64,000 bases of DNA from Agapetus fuscipes (taxonomy: Eukaryota > Arthropoda > Insecta > Trichoptera > Glossosomatidae). A program made the position numbers and the translations under genes. Numbering within the stretch: position 1 is the stretch's first letter; every line of letters starts with the position of its first letter. The notes under the pieces are model-generated. The model did no database searches. It saw nothing but the letters and a program-made list of their open reading frames with translations, and had not been told where the DNA came from. Below, in pieces: positions 46,260 through 57,441 of the stretch. The stretch lies in assembly GCA_951799405.1 (NCBI GenBank), contig OX637344.1:10664001-10728000 (forward strand), in the 5' to 3' direction.

Positions 46260-46600
46260 TCTAGTTTCAATCCTGGGATTGGCTTGCAGCAATTTCTTTC
46301 ACTCTTCTCCTCCATTCCTCCCTGTCTTGTGCGGCTCTTTTAAGGTCTGCTTATGATGAGCTGCGCACGTCCACCAACAGGTCCTCCAGGTATTCTTGGC
46401 GTAGGCGTCTCCTAAAGTTGGTCCCCTCGGTCATCCCCTCCATTATGGCATGCAAGAGACCTTCTTGTCGTATTACATGGCCGATCCATCTTGCACACCT
46501 TTCGGACAAGGTCCTGAGCAGATGCTTTCCTCCTTCGATTCTTTGGAGAACCTCCTCATTTGTAGTGTGGTCTACAATATACAAAATGACTTACCTAGCT
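46260..46600 (-). mobile_element. LINE RT C-terminal fragment (other family)
   Basis: EEVLQRIEGGKHLLRTLSER and CARWIGHVIRQEGLLHAIME are typical of the I/Jockey-like RT C-terminus; the frame remains open for 77 codons. Confidence 0.75.
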
Positions 46601-47034
46601 CCTCGTCTTGTATGTTATTATGAGACTGGCTCCCAATACTGTAAAATATGGTTCACTTTTCCAATGTCTCCACTGATTCACGGAAAGTCAGTAAGAGTTG
46701 CAGGGCTGATGTTCATTTGAGATTTGGATCTTTTTTTTTTGATCAAATTTTCTAAAACTGACATGCACCAAGTTCTGATCAATAATGACAATAATAAAAG
46801 CGCACGCCCCTCTACGCCATGCATATTGGTACAAACTGTCGTTTTCCATGAGTGGTATTCATCGCCATTTTTACATTTCTAAATCTTATCCGCAATATCT
46901 GCCTACCTCTTCTTATAGCAGGTCAAAATATTTTTTAGAGACAGAATTTCAGTTATTTGCTTCGTGCCATAGTAAAGGTTTTTTTGAGAGCAAGTTTTTG
47001 TGATGTAGCTGTCTATGGGTCAAAATTGTAAGCT

Positions 47035-47360
47035 GGGAAATCCCCACTTCAACTGAACTGGGCTGGAAGTCTCATCACCACGGTAATTTTTATCTACCGA
47101 ATATCGGTAATATACATATGTATCAAGACCTGTCAATCCAAGATGGTCGCAAGTAAACAGCTAATTAATACTTAATACAAAATACTTATTATTACCGATA
47201 TTCGGTAGGTAAGAATTACCGTCGTGATGAGACTTCCAGCCCTGGTTGGCGTAAGGCCGGCCCTCTTACCGAAAAAAAAATGGTTCCACTTTCCACATGC
47301 GAAATCCTTCAGGGATAACGCAGCAAGAAGTAACACTATGTGTTCAGAGTAGTTGCGTCC
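47035..47360 (+). mobile_element. SINE-A interrupted by a MITE
   Basis: Left part ends cccacttcaactgaactg and the right part resumes ctggttggcgtaaggccggc after the inserted Harbinger-like element. Confidence 0.75.
47061..47241. mobile_element. Harbinger-like MITE inside a SINE-A
   Basis: About 50-bp inverted arms starting GGCTGGAAGTCTCATCAC, flanked by CTG on both sides. Removing the element and one CTG restores the SINE-A consensus (gaactggttggcg). A CCAAGATGG-GCAAGT-AACAGCT block links it to 9838-10026. Confidence 0.78.
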
Positions 47361-47759
47361 ATGGCATTGCCATTATTGTTTTATGTAATACAAATTTTTG
47401 GAGGGAAGATTTCCCTCCAATGGATACTGGCGCGGCCTTGAAAAGTTCCACCCACACTTGTCTCTATCCCCAGGAGATCAGCTTACGTTAAAACTCAACC
47501 TAGCGTTTCATCCAAAAATGTATGGAAACTTTGGTGCTCGTTTAGAGGTGCTGTTTTAGTATTCATACATTTTCTCGTGGAACTCTACGGATGAATTTGA
47601 AGGTAAGAGTTACATGCTTGAGCGACAGGACTAGTTTATGAGCGGCTACGCGGCTAGTGACTTGTGAGGAGGCAGCTTATAAATAATGGATGCACGGGGT
47701 GGCGCACCTCAGTTGTTGTTTGTAATCCCAGGGAGGCAGGATGAAGGGGTGAGTATCTG

Positions 47760-48165
47760 TTACTGTATCCTGCCGCCGTTCCACTAGGGGTGGCCGGTAC
47801 CTTCGCAGATGCGTCTACACTTTTTTCTGTCCTTGCATACCTCTTTCATCTCTTCAACATTCATCACTTTCTTCATACATACTCTTCTCATATTCTCAAC
47901 TGAAGGTTCCATTCTTTCGCAATATCACCTAGTTGGTCTATCCATTCCTTCCTCGGTCTTTCCCTTCCACGCTTTCCTCTGTACACTTTCTTCGTAAGTC
48001 GTTCATCATCCATTCTTTCAAGATGTCCGAACCATCTCATTGTGATTTTTTGTACTTCAATTTTTAAATTCTCTTTTATACCGCACTCGTTCATCACCCA
48101 ATCATTGCGGACTCTATCATTCAGTGTCTTTCCAGTCATTGCTCTCAGGTAAGCCATTTCAACCT
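47760..48165 (-). mobile_element. LINE RT C-terminal fragment
   Basis: Encodes LRAMTGKTLNDRVRNDWVMN and [20 protein letters not shown], then ERPRKEWIDQLG. The common 3' end (ctaggggtggccggtacctt, antisense) is at 47785-47805. Confidence 0.85.
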
Positions 48166-48244
48166 ACATACTTCACTCAACTCACATTCGTATATACTAT
48201 CAATTATCACCTATAAAGAGCGAAGGACAGGTGTATCGCCACCT

Positions 48245-48475
48245 TAAAGATAAAACTGAATAAGTGGCATATTAAGCTAACATGGGTTTCTCAGATAAAT
48301 GCACCTTTTTTGCATGAGAGAAAACATGAAAAAAAGTGTGAAAACCCTGTATTTAAGAAGTTTTTCATGAGCACTTCCTTGTAATTAGTTCACTTACTAT
48401 GAGAAGTTACACCCATAAAAAAATAATCCACGATTCCTCAAAAAAGTGAATCAGCACTTATTCAGTTTTACATTT
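48245..48475. mobile_element. MITE with TAAAACTGAATAAGTG ends
   Basis: Inverted ends TAAAACTGAATAAGTG and CACTTATTCAGTTTTA. Related copies at 6975-7222 and 38540-38780 share the interior (gctaacatgggtttctcaga in one orientation). Confidence 0.6.
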
Positions 48476-48501
48476 TAGTTGGCGATATAGTCCCCTTAGG
48501 G

Positions 48502-48632
48502 CAGGGGTGTCCAACTCAAAATCAAGAGGGGGGGGGGGGTGTTTCGCAAAAAATCGGCGGCCGGCGCATAGATGATTACTTATTGCGCAATAACTATTGA
48601 TGTCGTCGCGGGCCGTATGTTGGACAGGCCTG
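48502..48632. mobile_element. 131-bp hAT MITE
   Basis: Starts CAGGGGTGTCCAACTC and ends GTTGGACAGGCCTG, with the perfect 8-bp duplication CCTTAGGG at 48494-48501 and 48633-48640. The interior contains a G-tract of 13 or more. It is inserted in an R5 repeat. Confidence 0.9.
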
Positions 48633-49193
48633 CCTTAGGGCTTGTGTGCATCACAGTTAATTTCACATTCGAGCAATTTTTGTATGTGTACTGGACCGAT
48701 GTGTGTTATGAAAACTGAAAATTGATTTTCAAAACATAAAAAAAATCTCTCTCATTATTGTGTTTTACATTTTTTTCTTAGCTCAGATTGTGTAGAATGT
48801 GATCTAATTGAGTAATAATAATAATAATATAAGTTGCAAGGATATATTCATTCAAAGCTCTCAGAAGTATGCCCACAAACAAACACGTGTAGTTCGCGCT
48901 TACAAATGCTGATTGTGTACTTACAAATAAAATCCAAACCTCAAATGAACATAAGCCCTGCAACTCTTGCCGACATTCCCTGAAACAGGGGTGACATTGG
49001 CAAAGTGAACCATTTTTTACAGTATGGGTGGTCAGCCTCATACCAACCTATAAGTCAAGGAATACGAGTAATAAATAACATTTAAGTATAAAAAAAAAAA
49101 AAAAAAAAACAACAACAAAACCTTAAAAATAAATCTATACAAAAAAGTCAAAAAATTCTTATGCAAAAAATGTAGCAAACTAATAAACTAACA

Positions 49194-49790
49194 TTACAAA
49201 TCAGCATTGCAGATTAGCCGCCACTTCCTCCTTTTCTTGCATACTTCTTTCATTTTATCCAGAGTCATAACCTGTTTCATACAAGCTCTTCTTTTATTAT
49301 GACTCTGGATATCCCATTCACTCGCTATTTCGAAAATTTGGTCCATCCATACCTTTCTCGGTCTTCCTCTTCCACGACATCCATCAATTCTTGCAGCATA
49401 CACTTTCTTCGTCAGTCTTTCCTCATTCATTCTCTCCAAATGTCCAAACCATCTAAGTATACTTCTTTTAATCTTTACTTTCACACTTTCTCTTACACCA
49501 CATTCCTCTCTAACAAAATCATTCCTCACCCTATCACTCCGTCTTTTTCCAATCATACTTCTTAAGTAGTCCATTTCCACGGTATGGACTTTACTAATCT
49601 CACTTTCACTCACCGTCCAGGCTTCACTTCCATACATCAGAGTGGGCACTAGTATACCACCGTGCACCGCTAGTCGAACATTTTTTGAAAGATTCTGGTT
49701 CTTGGCGATGCTAGCGGTAGCACCCAGTACGCACCTGCCTTTCATTATTCTTCTTTCAAATTCACCAGACATTCTTCCATCTTTTTCGAG
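49194..49790 (-). mobile_element. LINE RT C-terminal fragment, longest copy of the DERLTKK family
   Basis: A 192-residue open frame with [40 protein letters not shown] and RGRGRPRKVWMDQIFEI, the C-terminal part of a non-LTR retrotransposon reverse transcriptase. The 5' end is truncated at MSGEFERR. At least eight shorter copies of the same family lie in this window. Confidence 0.88.
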
Positions 49791-49796
49791 TGGTCA

Positions 49797-50060
49797 TAAA
49801 AAAACGCAAATAAGCTACACATATAGTGTAACTTCTTGCCTGCGTTATCCCCGAAGGGGTCGCATGTGGCGAGTCGGAACCTATTTATTTTTACGGATAA
49901 GGAGGCCGGCGTCACACCAACCACATTCAGTTGAAGTGGGGGTTTCCCAGCTCCCTGTGGGCTGGTTCTCATTTCTTGTGAAGGCTGAGTACACCTTGGG
50001 ATCGAACCCTTGCTCTCGGCATGGAATGCAAGCATTCTACCAATTGAGCTATCGACCTTT
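49797..50060 (-). mobile_element. SINE-A copy
   Basis: Minus-strand body plus head (ttgagctatcgacc), abutting the 5' side of the LINE fragment 49194-49790. Confidence 0.8.
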
Positions 50061-50919
50061 TACGAGCTTGGTCGTCGTCGCTACAAAGCGCCAATTCTCA
50101 AGCAAGGCTGGGTGGACTTTTTGTCTTTCTTATCTTATCTTTGAATCAAACGGTACATAAGGTAAATAAGCACAGGGGGGACGAGATATGTATCTATAAT
50201 CTAAGTGGCAAAGATGTATTGGCATTTAAGGCTCATATTTAATGGAGGCAGATGTAAGTTCGCGCTTACACAAAATAAACCAAACCTTTCCCTGAAACGG
50301 GGCGGCATTGGCAAAAGTGAACCGTTGTGAAAGTTTTTACAACATGGTATGTATGATTATATATTTCTTTGCAATGCATGCATGAAATTTAAAAAAAAAT
50401 GTATTGATGCTTCAATGTTTTTGTTTTTGTTTACAAATATTAATTTTTAATTCATGATGAGGCATAAACTTTGTAATCTTTAAATTTTAATTACACTTTT
50501 TTTTCTGTTAGATCCTAGTCCAATTTTCAGTCTGCCCGTGGCCTTAAATGACAATATAGGGTGTGGTGCTATTCATGAAAAGTCTAGCAAGCAAGAATAA
50601 AAAAAATACATACATACTTACACATTTTTCGACCCGCACTGTTCAGAGCCTATGTCACTCCATTGTTCTTCTTTTCTATAAACTTTTCCATAAACGCAAA
50701 CAATAAACCAGTCGTTATCGTTTCTCACTTTGCTATCTCCCTCGCACTTACTGACTTTCAATGTATTCGTCTGTTTTCCTCACGACAACCGCTTCAAGAC
50801 ACTTTTTGAAGTAGTTTAGTTTTCTATGATGTCTCAGGTTTATCCTTTCAAAAATTGTTAGTTAATCTTTGGTAAAGATATTTGGTATACAACATTAAAA
50901 TCTCACCTTTTTGTTCTAG

Positions 50920-51634
50920 TTTTGTGAAAGTCTTTCTGTTGGTTCAGTGCTTTCAATCATCCATATCTGCAGGAGTTCCCAGAAAAGACGAAGAAAACAG
51001 TGGAATAACCTTCGTCCAAATAAAACCTCTCATCAACAGAAGCATCCAGAAGTACGCAGACAACACAAGAACATCAAGAATAGAAAACTTGAGTCTACAG
51101 ATCAGAGGAATTTCTCCTAATGAACAAAAACCAAAAGTCAAAACTGATTCTAAAATTTTCACAATTGATTCAGTGAGAACGCCCAGAAGTGATCCAAACA
51201 TCAATGGATCAGAGATCGAAGCCGATCCTACAGTAAGATCAACGGATTATGTGGATCAAAGCAATGAAAGTGAAGACAGATTCGACACAAGTGAAGCTGT
51301 AACCGTTCTAGCAAATCCCGTAGAAGAAGCATACGAATTAAGTACAAAAATCAGCCCCACACATAAAAGTGATCTCTACAGAAAGAAGTATGTTAAAAAT
51401 GTTGCATTCATAGAGAAAAATAGCATTGCACCTAGTCAGTTTGGGAAACCAAAGTTGTTTTCCACGAAGAAGTTTTACGGAGGAAATTTCGATGACGTGG
51501 AACCCACTTATAGGAAGTATTTGGAGACGAGAAGGTTCCGGTCGAGGTGTCGATGCGAGAGAATATGGAATTGCCCCAAACTGCAGATATCTGTGCCGCG
51601 ATGCCCCGAAGAGTATTTCTTGTGCTGTTTTTGA
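50920..51634 (+). CDS. Secreted protein with a C-terminal cysteine-rich motif, terminal exon
   Basis: An open frame of about 238 residues starts at a strong acceptor (ttttgttctag) and ends at TGA 51632-51634. It has no ATG near its start, so a short first exon upstream must supply the initiator. The exon opens with FVKVFLLVQCFQSSISA, a typical signal-peptide core, followed by a long hydrophilic region rich in Ser, Asp and Lys. The end is a compact basic Cys-rich tail (RCRCERIWNC, then PRCPEEYFLCCF): six Cys spaced C-x-C-x5-C-x9-C-x6-CC. That arrangement ends in a CC pair like insect clip domains, but I do not recognise the family. A polyA signal AATAAA is at 51884-51889. Base composition is less AT-rich than the flanks, supporting real coding. 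Confidence 0.75.
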
Positions 51635-51883
51635 CACGGACTACAGGTGGACGATGAAAGTAAAGAAAACGAAAAGACTGCCTTTTAATGAACTGAATAG
51701 GTCTTAATCATTAGATTTATTAAACTGGATTAAAAATTAAAACTATTTAAGAATAAGAGTGAATAAGTTCAGTGTCCACTAGGAAAAAAAATAGTTAAAA
51801 GTTAGACAATTATTTAGTGTAAGGTTATGCGCTACTTTTTACAATTTTAAGTAATTTTGTTAAGAAGTTTTAAAGTAATTTAA

Positions 51884-51889
51884 AATAAA
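51884..51889 (+). terminator. Polyadenylation signal of the secreted-protein gene
   Basis: AATAAA 250 bp after the stop codon at 51634. Confidence 0.55.
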
Positions 51890-52970
51890 TATAAAAGTTT
51901 AAGGGTTTGTGTATTCATATTGAGAATATTCATTTAAATTAAAATAAAATAGAATTAAAATTAAGACAAGTCATTCTCTGGACAATGATGAAGTAACATT
52001 ATTGACGGCAAAACTTCAAGTGCAGAAAAAACTGTTTTTCTTTTAATTTTATTGAATAAAAAAAATAAAATAAAAATTTTAACAAAGGAAAGTATACTAA
52101 TTTATTCAAATTTTGTTTTTAATCATTTTTCAAGATTGTATATCAATATCCCAAGCAAACACATCTCTTATTTTACATTGTCTTCATAGGTATTAACAAA
52201 TAAAAATAAAATTTAAGTTTGAACCTCATGGATTTATGCAAGTGGAAAATGTACTTAATTATTTTTAATATTATAGCTGCCTTTTGTTTAAACCGAGATT
52301 TTTGGCAAATTAAAATTAACTTAAAAATAAATTAAATTTTTAGGAGTTCATCCTTGATCCTCACACAAGAAGGGTGTCTCCTGAAGATGTTGGCTACCAC
52401 CCAACAAAATGTAGAGAGTAATGTAAGTTCTCATACAATATTTGTTCAAAAATCCAAAAACTTGGATTTCAAAGTAAATTTAATTTGTAACCATGTCAAA
52501 GGAGTAGGTTAAATCTTTAAGTAAATTTTTTATGAAGATGAGATTGTTTAATGAAAACTAAGTTAAAAATAGACTGATTATATACATAAGGCATAAAAAC
52601 TTAGACTCATGTCTAAAACCTATGAGGTCCTATACCCAGTAGAGCTTTGATATTATTGAGGCGCTTATCGGTTTTCATATCTTCAGTAGTCATGCATTGG
52701 ACTTACTTTTAAGGATTGAAGGATTGAAATAAAATAGTTAAAAATATAAATAAAACTTGGATTGAATCGCAAAGTTCTTTTATTAAGTAAGAAAATAGAA
52801 AACAGTAATAGAGTATCATGTAGACTTAATAAGTGCGTCTGGATTAATATATAACATACATGTAACTACCTAATCATAGAGTTGTGGTTAAAATTTGATA
52901 AAACGTAATACATTAAGTAAAGATAACAAAGTATAATACAATGCTTTATTTAGATACTAACTGTGTAATA
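51890..52970. other. AT-rich downstream flank of the secreted-protein gene
   Basis: No ORF of note and no dispersed repeat recognised. Confidence 0.5.
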
Positions 52971-52984
52971 CAGAGTTACAACCC

Positions 52985-53200
52985 AAGTTACTCATATAGA
53001 GTAACTTCTTGCAGTGTTCACCCCGAAGTGAACCTATTTATTTTTACAAATAAGGGAGCCGGCCTTACGCCAACTCCCAGCTTCCGAGGTGGCTAGTATT
53101 CATTTGTTGTGAAGGCTGAGTAAGCCTTGCAGGTATTTTGAATTTGGGTTTGAAATAAACACCAAAACGGGAAAACATTTCCAACACCCTTGGTGTTATA
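52985..53200 (-). mobile_element. SINE-A partial copy
   Basis: Body only, with gaaggctgagtaagccttgc and a damaged promoter region. Confidence 0.65.
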
Positions 53201-53906
53201 CCAGCTCATACCAGGGCTCATAACAGCGCTACGGGGTATATTTTCAGATAAGGGTTGCTGTTGTGAAGTGCAAACAATAATCAAAGGCAGCAGAAGTTGC
53301 AAAGTTTATGTTCATGTGATGTTTGGTTTATTTTGTATGTACACATGCAACATATGTCAGCTCAAACTTGCATGTGCCTGCTTGTGGTCTTCAGGGCATG
53401 TATTAAAGATGAGCCTTAAATGTCAATATATCTTTGCAACTTAGATAATAGATAAAATAAAAGGCTACAATCTAGGATTGTTTTTTTTCAAATGAGCAAT
53501 ATATATGAAAACACAGGATATCATCTTATCATTTTCATATATATTTTTTAAATAAGCTTTTGGTTCTATACCATTAAAATATCTCTGTATTACACCAGTA
53601 GTCTTATTAGAGAAAAGTTTTAAAACTGTTAAAATTTTTGTTAATTTTACTAATTTAAGTACAAAGAATATCAGTACATTTAAAATGAACTAGAATTCTT
53701 TAACATAATGAAAAAATCATATTTTTAAACTATCTAAGGATTTTACTACATAATGAAAAACCAACCAATATTATAATGATATATTTCTTTGGCCGCAATT
53801 ATATAAAAATCTTAAGTTAAATAAAAAAAATGCCATCTATTATATATCAGTAAAAATAATAAGAAAATAAAGATAAACTATTACAGTAATAATAATTATA
53901 ATAATA

Positions 53907-54372
53907 TAAGGATGATTTATTTGGTGAGAATTGTTTTTGCGTGAATCACACCTCAAGAGCCCTTTGAAAACTTGAATGCCGCTTAAGAAAGCGTCAATTC
54001 TCAAGTAAGATCCAATTGCTGTAAGGCTGGATAGACCTTTGAGGACCGGTCTTTGGTAAAGGCGGATTAATTTTCAATCCAGAAAAAGCATATTATTTGA
54101 AAAGTTAACAATTTCTTGTTGCTCCGCTGGGAATCGAACCCACTGCCTTCTAATCTACAGACAGACTATAAAAAATATACCATCTTTATTTTCAAATATG
54201 CTCTTCAATGGATTGGAAAATTCATTGCCTTACCAAAGACAGGTCATCCAGCCTTACAACAATTGGGTCTTGCTTGAAAATTGCCGCTTTCTATAGCGAC
54301 AACCAAGCTCGCAGAGGGCTTTTAAGGTGTGATTCACACAAAAAACAGCGCTCACCAAATAAATCAAACTTA
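53907..54372. mobile_element. Two SINE-B copies, back to back
   Basis: 53907-54170 is on the minus strand, with its tRNA-like head ending near 54165. 54175-54372 is a plus-strand copy lacking the head. Together they form a large imperfect inverted repeat. Confidence 0.75.
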
Positions 54373-54904
54373 CTAATTTACTTTACTTTAAAAGGAAGAG
54401 GTATGAACCATAAAAATAACTCTAGTGTTGACATTAAAAACAAACAAAATCACATAAAATATTTGCTAACTACAGCACTAAAACCTAAACATATTCAGCT
54501 GATAGGATATTTTCCCCGATCAATGGCAGAACAATTGTGATTTAACACAGGTAATACAAATTCTATAAGTACATTTACAGTTAGAGATTAAATGCTGTTT
54601 ATAAGAGTAAGTATTTTTCGGTAGCTATTTTCACTTAGAATAAGGGATTGTTAATGTCATTACGATGGCATATATTGCTCGAAAGCAGTCGCTTCTTAAA
54701 TTGTATATAACATTGCAAATTTTTAAGAAAATCAAAATATACAAAATTTAACTGTCAAAACAATGGCATCAACTCAAAACTTCAGATAAGTACCCAAAGT
54801 ATTAAACATAGCATTGATTTCCCGCCATAGCGTAAATAGAAAAATTTATGGAAGATACAACAGCTCTCCTAGTGAGTGCATTAGTTTTCATACTAATTTT
54901 CTTT

Positions 54905-55310
54905 TTATAATGGTAGGGAATTTACGCAATGGTGGGGAATTTACGCGATGGTAGGAATTTTTGTGATGGTGGGATAATTCCTTGACTGATAGGTTGGTGC
55001 GGCTGACCACCCATACTGTAAAAAATGGTTCACTTTGCCAATGTCACCCCTGCTTCAGGGAAGGTCGGCAAGAGTTGCAGGGCTTATGTTCATTTGAGAG
55101 TTGGGTTTTTTTTTATTGTAGGTGCACATGCGGCATGTGTAAGCGCGAAATTATGCATGTCTGCTTGTGGGAATGCATTTAATATGAATCTCAAATTATA
55201 CATATCTTTGCAGCTTAGATTTAGATTAGTGGGGAATTTACGCAGTCGTGGGGAATTTACGCGATGGTAGGAATTTACGTAATGGTGGGGAATTTATGCC
55301 ATGTTTTATA
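54905..55310. repeat. GGGGAATTTACGCGATGGTA minisatellite split by R3
   Basis: About three units at 54910-54974 and four at 55228-55300, in register on both sides of the R3 insertion. Confidence 0.75.
54975..55227 (+). repeat. R3 dispersed repeat, precisely bounded copy
   Basis: About 253 bp, starting near TTCCTTGACTGATAGGTTGG and ending GCAGCTTAGATTTAGATTA, inserted in a GGGGAATTTACGCGATGGTA minisatellite that continues on both sides. The 3' end carries GATTA-type short repeats. No tRNA-like promoter was seen. Confidence 0.8.
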
Positions 55311-55458
55311 CAATGGAGAAAGCTTTGATGTTGTCCTTCATTAAATAGAGAGCTAACGGTATATCACTAGTCATGCTTTGGACGGATATAAAGCAAGACT
55401 CACCTCATCAATGCAATACTGCCATCTATTTTATTTTATACAAAGTTATGGTATTGCC

Positions 55459-55513
55459 TAAGTATATGGGGGAGGCCTATGTCCAGCAGTGGCTGACTAA
55501 GTAAGTAAGTACG
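55459..55513 (+). mobile_element. Tiny LINE 3' tail insertion (55 bp) with target-site duplication
   Basis: Contains gaggcctatgtccagcagtg and (TAAG)3, a LINE 3' end familiar from lepidopteran genomes. The 12-bp TATGGTATTGCC flanks it at 55447-55458 and 55514-55525. This is an extreme 5' truncation of a related LINE. Confidence 0.88.
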
Positions 55514-55879
55514 TATGGTATTGCCATTGGAAGGACTTCTCAAAAGTAAAAGAAAACTGTTTGATTGATTTCAAAGACAGTGGACATATGGAGATCACAT
55601 AATTAGAATGGACAATGTCAGCCCCATTAAGCACCTGGCACTCTCAGCACCACAAGGCTGATGAAGACCAGAAGCGCTATTCTTCAAAATTCCTTACACT
55701 TAGGATATTAATCCAAGTCAGAGCTTGTTAGCGCTTGCGAAAGAACTCCATAGATAAACAATCACAGTACACCTTATTTTTGGACACAGATCACTATCTC
55801 ATTGCCTTAAAGTCATAGGAATTTAGCAGAATAGCACTTCAGAAGGCCAAAAATTTAATGTATATTTAATAATTTGGAC

Positions 55880-56975
55880 TTCAAGACTGCTTATGACTCA
55901 GTGCATCGTTTGGGGCTGTGGAGCGTTTTACGAGACTATGGAATTCCTGGAAAACTCATCAAACTGGTTCAGATATCCATAGAAAATTCAAGAGCTCAAA
56001 TACTGCTGCAGGGACAGGTCTCGGATCCCTTTGAGATCAGTTCAGGCCTAAAGCAGGGTGACGCCCTTTCTCCATTGCTCTTCAACCTAGCCTTAGAAAA
56101 GGTTGTGAGAGAAACCAAACCTGTGTATGGTGGAATCACCATAGGAAGTACCATTAGGCTGCTGGGATATGCGGATGATGTGGTGCTTCTGGGAGAGAAC
56201 GCTGCACAGCTCCGGGCGCTCTTCTTACCAATGGAGAGAATGGCAAGGAGGATAGGATTGAGAATTAATGAGGGGAAAACTGAATACTTGCCTGTGGCGC
56301 GGCGGGATATTCAAGAAGATTTGAATGTAGATAATTACAAGTTTAAGAACTGCAATTCATTCAAATACTTGGGTACCCTTATAAATGACAAAAATATCCT
56401 ATCCTCAGAATTACATGCCCGAATTCACTCCGGCAATAATGCTTTTTTTGGCCTTAGAGGGCTATTGTGCTCAAAATGGCTATCCCGCTCCACAAAATTC
56501 AAGATTTACACTTCCATTGTTCGGCCAGTTGTGTTGTACGGATGCGAAGCCTGGAGTCTGACTCAAAAACAAGAAAAATCTCTCCAGGTCTTTGAGAACA
56601 AAATGCTTCGTCGCATTCTCGGACCTGTATTTGAAGATGACAGGTGGCGTATCCGGACCAACGCGGAGCTGATGTCCGTGTTTCAAGATGCTAACATAGT
56701 GTCGGTAATGAAATCAAGAAGACTCCAGTGGGCCGGACATGTAGCACGTGCAGAGGACTCCAGGATCATTAGAACAGTCTTGGATGGTGCCCCTTCAGGT
56801 GTTAGACCACTCGGACGTCCCAGGATGCGGTGGGCAGACAAGATTGAAGCCGATGCCGAAATTCTGGGAGTGAGGGGACATTGGAGGGAAGCTGCACAAG
56901 ACAGAGAGTCCTGGAGGATTGTGGTGCGGGAGGCCCTGAGCCTTCAAGGCTTATGAGCCGAAGAAAGTAAGTAAG
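55880..56975 (+). mobile_element. 5'-truncated RTE-like LINE with intact RT C-terminal ORF
   Basis: One frame from DFKTAYDSVH to the stop at 56956 (360 residues with the flank) holds reverse transcriptase motifs: SSGLKQGDALSPLLFN, YADDVVLLGE, and the C-terminal YGCEAWSLT, RLQWAGHVARAED and GRPRMRWADK. The 3' end is GAGCCTTCAAGGCTTATGAG followed by (TAAG)n. The 13-bp sequence TAATAATTTGGAC occurs on both sides (55867-55879 and 56976-56988), a target-site duplication left by target-primed insertion. The ORF has no stop or frameshift, so the insertion is young. Transcription start and endonuclease domain are missing. Confidence 0.92.
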
Positions 56976-57024
56976 TAATAATTTGGACACCTCCAATATG
57001 AGTCTTGCTGCCGAGTTTAGCACA

Positions 57025-57150
57025 GATTGAGGCCGGTTGAACTGGATGGACGGTGTCAATGCAGATGCAGCCAAGGCAGACATGAGGAGGTGGTGAGCAA
57101 AAGTGATCAAGGATGCCAGGACCTACTCCGAGTTATCATGCCAGCGATGA
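57025..57150 (+). mobile_element. LINE RT C-terminal fragment
   Basis: The plus-strand frame GRLNWMDGVNADAAKADMRR followed by W-stop-AKVIKDARTYSEL resembles the C-terminus of insect LINE reverse transcriptases (G-R-x-x-x-x-W-x-D). It lies just beyond the young LINE. Similar debris at about 55560-55640 suggests an older LINE that the young one split. Confidence 0.55.
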
Positions 57151-57441
57151 TGACAATGAATTCTAACACTGTCCCATAAATGGCAGTTCCATGAAACTTT
57201 ATTATTTTTTATACAGAACCAGTTTCTTCGAAAGAGAAATAATATGTGAATACTCTATAAGTGAGGAATCTCTACAGACTCACATGGCTTAAACCGAATG
57301 TAGTGACAATCGGAACTGACACAACCATCTTGTGAAATAGTTCATTTAAATAGTCATCTATGTTCAGTTTAATCCATGTGAGCTCATAAAACGGTGAAGT
57401 TTAAAGTCAATACAGGAAAACGTATCAAATTAGAGTTAACA

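Noticed and set aside
46418..46720. 100-codon plus-strand ORF
   Set aside because: Antisense of a LINE reverse transcriptase fragment.
49642..50160. 172-codon plus-strand ORF
   Set aside because: Composed of antisense LINE plus SINE-A sequence; a repeat-derived chimera.
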